Assembly (NCBI GenBank): GCA_004357435.1
Contig: SMVS01000099.1
Span: 1-6,592 of the forward strand
Reading direction: 5' to 3'
Source: Nitrospina sp.
Lineage (GTDB): Bacteria; Nitrospinota; Nitrospinia; Nitrospinales; Nitrospinaceae
DNA length: 6,592 nucleotides
Shown: in pieces, positions 4,798-6,592 of the stretch
Layout: each line of letters opens with the position of its first letter
Numbering within the stretch: the stretch's first letter is position 1
Program-made: the position numbers and the translations under genes
The notes under the pieces: model-generated
Seen by the model: the letters and a program-made list of their open reading frames with translations, nothing else
Database searches by the model: none
What the model was told of the DNA's origin: nothing

Positions 4798-5721
4798 TTA
4801 GCCTATGGGTGCCGGGCCGATATCGCTGAATAATAAAATCATACCGCTGAGATAGGCTAAAACGGCAAATACACCGAAAACATACAAGACCGCGATAAAA
4901 ACCTTTTCACCGGCGGAAACCGGAGTGACGACGAGCCGGTTGTAGCTTCGCCGCTGGTGGGAAGCCCAGATAAAATTCAGCACCTTCTGGACTTTGCTCA
5001 GCACCCAGCCGGAGATGGCGGCACAAACCAACATGGCCACCAAAAAAATTCCCATGAAATGATCCGGCGTATCCGACCCCACTATCAGCGTCAGCAAACT
5101 GGGAAACAGAAAGGCCAAACCCAGAACGAACACCAGGCGTTTCGGAGGGTAGATGTACTTGTATCCCAACCCGGCTAAAAAACCGGATATGAGGAGGAAC
5201 TGCTGGTAGAAAAACCAGCAATAAATAAAGGTGGCCGTGAGCATGCAGGCGAGATCCACCAAAATATGTGTTTCAAAGTAATTTGGAATTGTTATGATGG
5301 CCCCGGTGGCCGCATAAAGAACCAGAGCCACCAGAGCTGGTTTGACATCCAGTTTTTTGTGCAGGGCAAACTGCTTGTAGTTGCGGAAAAACCAGTAAAC
5401 GCCGTAAAGGGTGCCGGATAAAACCTGATACCAAAAAACTTTTTTAAAAGACCGGGGGTTGGGAACTCCGGCAGGCGGAGTGGGCGGCAGATCCTCAGAA
5501 ACTTCAGGCTCAATTTCTTCCAACGGCGGCGCTGGATCGTCAGCCTCAAGCGCCTGCAACTCAGCGTCGGTCAGCGGCAACAATTCTTTTTCATCTTGGT
5601 TTGGCGATACCAATTCGCCTGCCGGTTCCGGTAGCACACCACCGATTTCTTTATCTTCGTTCGATGATACTCGCTCGTCTTCCGGTTCCGGCAGAACACC
5701 ACCGATTCCCTTATCCGCCAT
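4798..5721 (-). CDS. Unrecognised multi-pass membrane protein with acidic repeat-bearing N-terminus
   Basis: I do not recognise this 307-residue protein. Its first 90 residues are acidic, Pro-rich and probably disordered, and begin with two tandem 20-residue repeats (3-22 and 23-42) sharing IGGVLPEP. Residues 94-118 (KVFWYQVLSGTLYGVYWFFR, then NYKQF) resemble the short amphipathic YG-YWFYRN motif of DUF4234-type membrane proteins, an inference from pattern only. Hydrophobic segments follow at about 127-146, 153-178, 195-214, 221-242 and 273-297, with a basic loop HQRRSYNR (255-262) between the last two. There is no cleavable signal peptide. AAAGG lies 11 nt before the ATG, a weak ribosome binding site. 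It is divergent from arsC and transcribed toward lexA with a 306-bp gap, so a shared role with lexA is not implied. Confidence 0.8.
   Translation of the reverse strand: MADKGIGGVLPEPEDERVSSNEDKEIGGVLPEPAGELVSPNQDEKELLPLTDAELQALEADDPAPPLEEIEPEVSEDLPPTPPAGVPNPRSFKKVFWYQVLSGTLYGVYWFFRNYKQFALHKKLDVKPALVALVLYAATGAIITIPNYFETHILVDLACMLTATFIYCWFFYQQFLLISGFLAGLGYKYIYPPKRLVFVLGLAFLFPSLLTLIVGSDTPDHFMGIFLVAMLVCAAISGWVLSKVQKVLNFIWASHQRRSYNRLVVTPVSAGEKVFIAVLYVFGVFAVLAYLSGMILLFSDIGPAPIG
5596..5715 (-). repeat. Two tandem 60-bp repeats inside the membrane-protein gene
   Basis: Two adjacent 60-bp units (5715-5656 and 5655-5596) encode residues 3-22 and 23-42. IGGVLPEP is identical in both, and the rest is partly conserved (ERVSSNE against ELVSPNQ). 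The CACCACCGATT and TTATC blocks are visible at the DNA level in both units. The reading frame is kept, so copy-number change would lengthen or shorten the acidic tail by 20 residues. Confidence 0.85.
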
Positions 5722-5795
5722 AATATTATAAGCCTTTGAAATTAAAAGAAAAACTCAAGCTTTATCAATTTATAGGAACGCCTCACCGGATGCAA

Positions 5796-5823
5796 TTGAA
5801 TTTTCTCCAGTTGTGCGTAAAAT
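5796..5823 (+). promoter_or_regulatory. Sigma70-like promoter candidate for arsC
   Basis: TTGAAT (5796-5801) and TAAAAT (5818-5823) are spaced by 16 nt and match consensus at 4 of 6 and 5 of 6 positions. Transcription would start near 5830. This is after the in-frame GTG at 5813 and before the ATG at 5858, so if the promoter is real it supports the later start. Confidence 0.4.
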
Positions 5824-5851
5824 CAATAACTACAAACCTTTTCAATCAGCC

Positions 5852-5856
5852 GGAGG
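5852..5856 (+). promoter_or_regulatory. GGAGG unusually close to the arsC ATG
   Basis: A perfect GGAGG ends one nucleotide before the ATG at 5858, closer than the usual 5-9 nt. No other in-frame ATG, GTG or TTG sits at a better distance. Either initiation tolerates this spacing, or the match is fortuitous and the upstream GTG (5813) or weak pairing is used. Confidence 0.45.
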
Positions 5857-5857
5857 C

Positions 5858-6301
5858 ATGGCAACTCCTAAACTGAAAATTTTATTTTTGTGTACCGGCA
5901 ATGCGTGCCGGAGCCAGATGGCGGAAGGCTGGGCCCGGCATTTGCGAGGCGACCGGGTCGAACCGTTTTCAGCGGGAGTCGATCCGCATCGCTTGAATCC
6001 TCTGGCGGTGAAAGTGATGGCTGAATGCGGAGTCGACATTTCCGGCCACACGTCCAAGCATGTCGATACATTTTCAGACACCCGCCTGGATATCGTGGTC
6101 ACGGTATGCGGCCACGCCCATGAAACCTGCCCGGCGTTTCCGGGACCAACGCGGGTCGTGCATGTCGACTTCGACGATCCACCCACGCTCGCCATGACCG
6201 CCCAATCGGAAGCTGAAGCGCTGACGCACTACCGCCGGGTGCGCGACGAAATAAAAACTTTTGTGGAGAACCTTCCCGACAATCTGGATTTGGAAAAATG
6301 A
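5858..6301 (+). CDS. arsC: Arsenate reductase, thioredoxin-coupled (LMW phosphatase fold)
   Basis: This 147-residue cytoplasmic protein reduces arsenate to arsenite using a Cys relay recycled by thioredoxin. Seen: the P-loop CTGNACRS with nucleophile C12 and R18 (CX5R), the redox pair C84 and C91 in VCGHAHETCP at the same 7-residue spacing as C82/C89 of Staphylococcus aureus ArsC, and HVDFDDPP (102-109) matching the general-acid FDDP segment. The extra cysteines favour arsenate reductase over an ordinary low-molecular-weight tyrosine phosphatase. An in-frame GTG at 5813 would add 15 residues of no family character, so the ATG at 5858 is preferred. The stop TGA overlaps the next gene's ATG in ATGA (6298-6301). 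No arsR or arsenite efflux gene is visible in the window. Confidence 0.92.
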   Translation: MATPKLKILFLCTGNACRSQMAEGWARHLRGDRVEPFSAGVDPHRLNPLAVKVMAECGVDISGHTSKHVDTFSDTRLDIVVTVCGHAHETCPAFPGPTRVVHVDFDDPPTLAMTAQSEAEALTHYRRVRDEIKTFVENLPDNLDLEK

Positions 6302-6592
6302 CAACACCTGCAAAAATATTCCGGCGGATGGGGATGCTCCTCTGCCTGGGGCTCCTCCTCGGCGGGCCCCTGCACGCGCACGAGCGGGAAACCTTGCGCG
6401 TCGTCGTGGTTGGCGACACGGGCATCGGGGAACGCGCCTACCATCCGGGTTTCATTGCGGTAGCCGAAGCCATGCGAAAGGAACGGGCGGACGCAATTCT
6501 GCACCTGGGCGATTTTGTTTATCAGGCGCAATGGTTCCCCCGAGAATGTCCCGAACGCTATCTTGATGAAATCCGCAGGACGCTGGTGGCTC
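6298..6592 (+). CDS. Exported metallophosphoesterase, N-terminal part (cut by window edge)
   Basis: The frame from ATG 6298 stays open to the right edge (98 codons). Residues 1-27 form a signal peptide: basic start (KIFRR), hydrophobic core MGMLLCLGLLLGG (11-23) and probable cleavage after PLHA, so the enzyme should act in the periplasm or outside the cell. The mature part opens with LRVVVVGDTGIG (33-44) and later ILHLGDFVY (67-75). These are the first two metal-binding motifs (D40, and D72 in GD) of calcineurin-like or purple-acid-phosphatase-type phosphoesterases. The GNH and later His motifs lie outside the window, so substrate and subfamily are open. The ATGA overlap with arsC implies translational coupling. 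Confidence 0.82.
   Translation, partial: MTTPAKIFRRMGMLLCLGLLLGGPLHAHERETLRVVVVGDTGIGERAYHPGFIAVAEAMRKERADAILHLGDFVYQAQWFPRECPERYLDEIRRTLVA

Larger units (their letters stand above)
5722..5857. promoter_or_regulatory. Divergent intergenic region
   Basis: This AT-rich 136-bp gap separates the leftward membrane-protein gene from rightward arsC. It must hold both promoters. The rightward candidate is given separately. Leftward, TATAAA (minus strand, from the TTTATA at 5769-5774) has no good -35 partner, and TATAAT at 5730-5725 lies too close to the ATG. No ArsR-type inverted repeat was recognised. Confidence 0.5.

Noticed and set aside
5725..5730. A perfect TATAAT on the minus strand in front of the membrane-protein gene
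   Set aside because: It ends 3 nt before the ATG, so transcription would start at or within the start codon, and no -35 lies at a suitable distance. It is probably chance in AT-rich DNA.

Overview
The window carries ordinary bacterial housekeeping and stress genes, and the most unusual material lies between the genes. An Mla-type phospholipid ABC permease implies an outer membrane, so the source is a Gram-negative bacterium. GC content looks moderate (a little above half). The LexA is of the common AAG-cleaved type, and the mix of genes would fit a Nitrospinota, Nitrospirota or deltaproteobacterial lineage, but that placement is only a guess.

Layout on the minus strand, in transcription order (right to left): an unrecognised 307-aa membrane protein with an acidic N-terminal tail (5721-4798); lexA (4491-3898); dinB, DNA polymerase IV (3715-2537); a class V aminotransferase-fold PLP enzyme (2349-1216); mlaE (964-185); and the start of its ATPase partner mlaF, which runs off the left edge (174-1). 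On the plus strand: a thioredoxin-type arsenate reductase arsC (5858-6301), whose stop overlaps the start of an exported metallophosphoesterase that runs off the right edge (6298-6592).

Functional groups: mlaE and mlaF form the membrane and ATPase core of a lipid transporter. lexA and dinB form an SOS pair, repressor and translesion polymerase, possibly continued by the PLP enzyme. arsC and the phosphoesterase are translationally coupled. The membrane-protein gene and arsC are divergent from a 136-bp intergenic region.

The intergenic regions around lexA and dinB are dense in short palindromes. Three copies of a unit of about 100 bp, bounded by small hairpins with 6-bp stems and triplet loops, can be aligned by eye. 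Two are in tandem after dinB, one of them overlapping the dinB stop codon, and one is inverted after lexA. A second element, a GC-rich hairpin plus a T-run on the minus strand, occurs on both sides of lexA in the same orientation. No tRNA, rRNA, CRISPR array, insertion sequence or prophage gene was seen.
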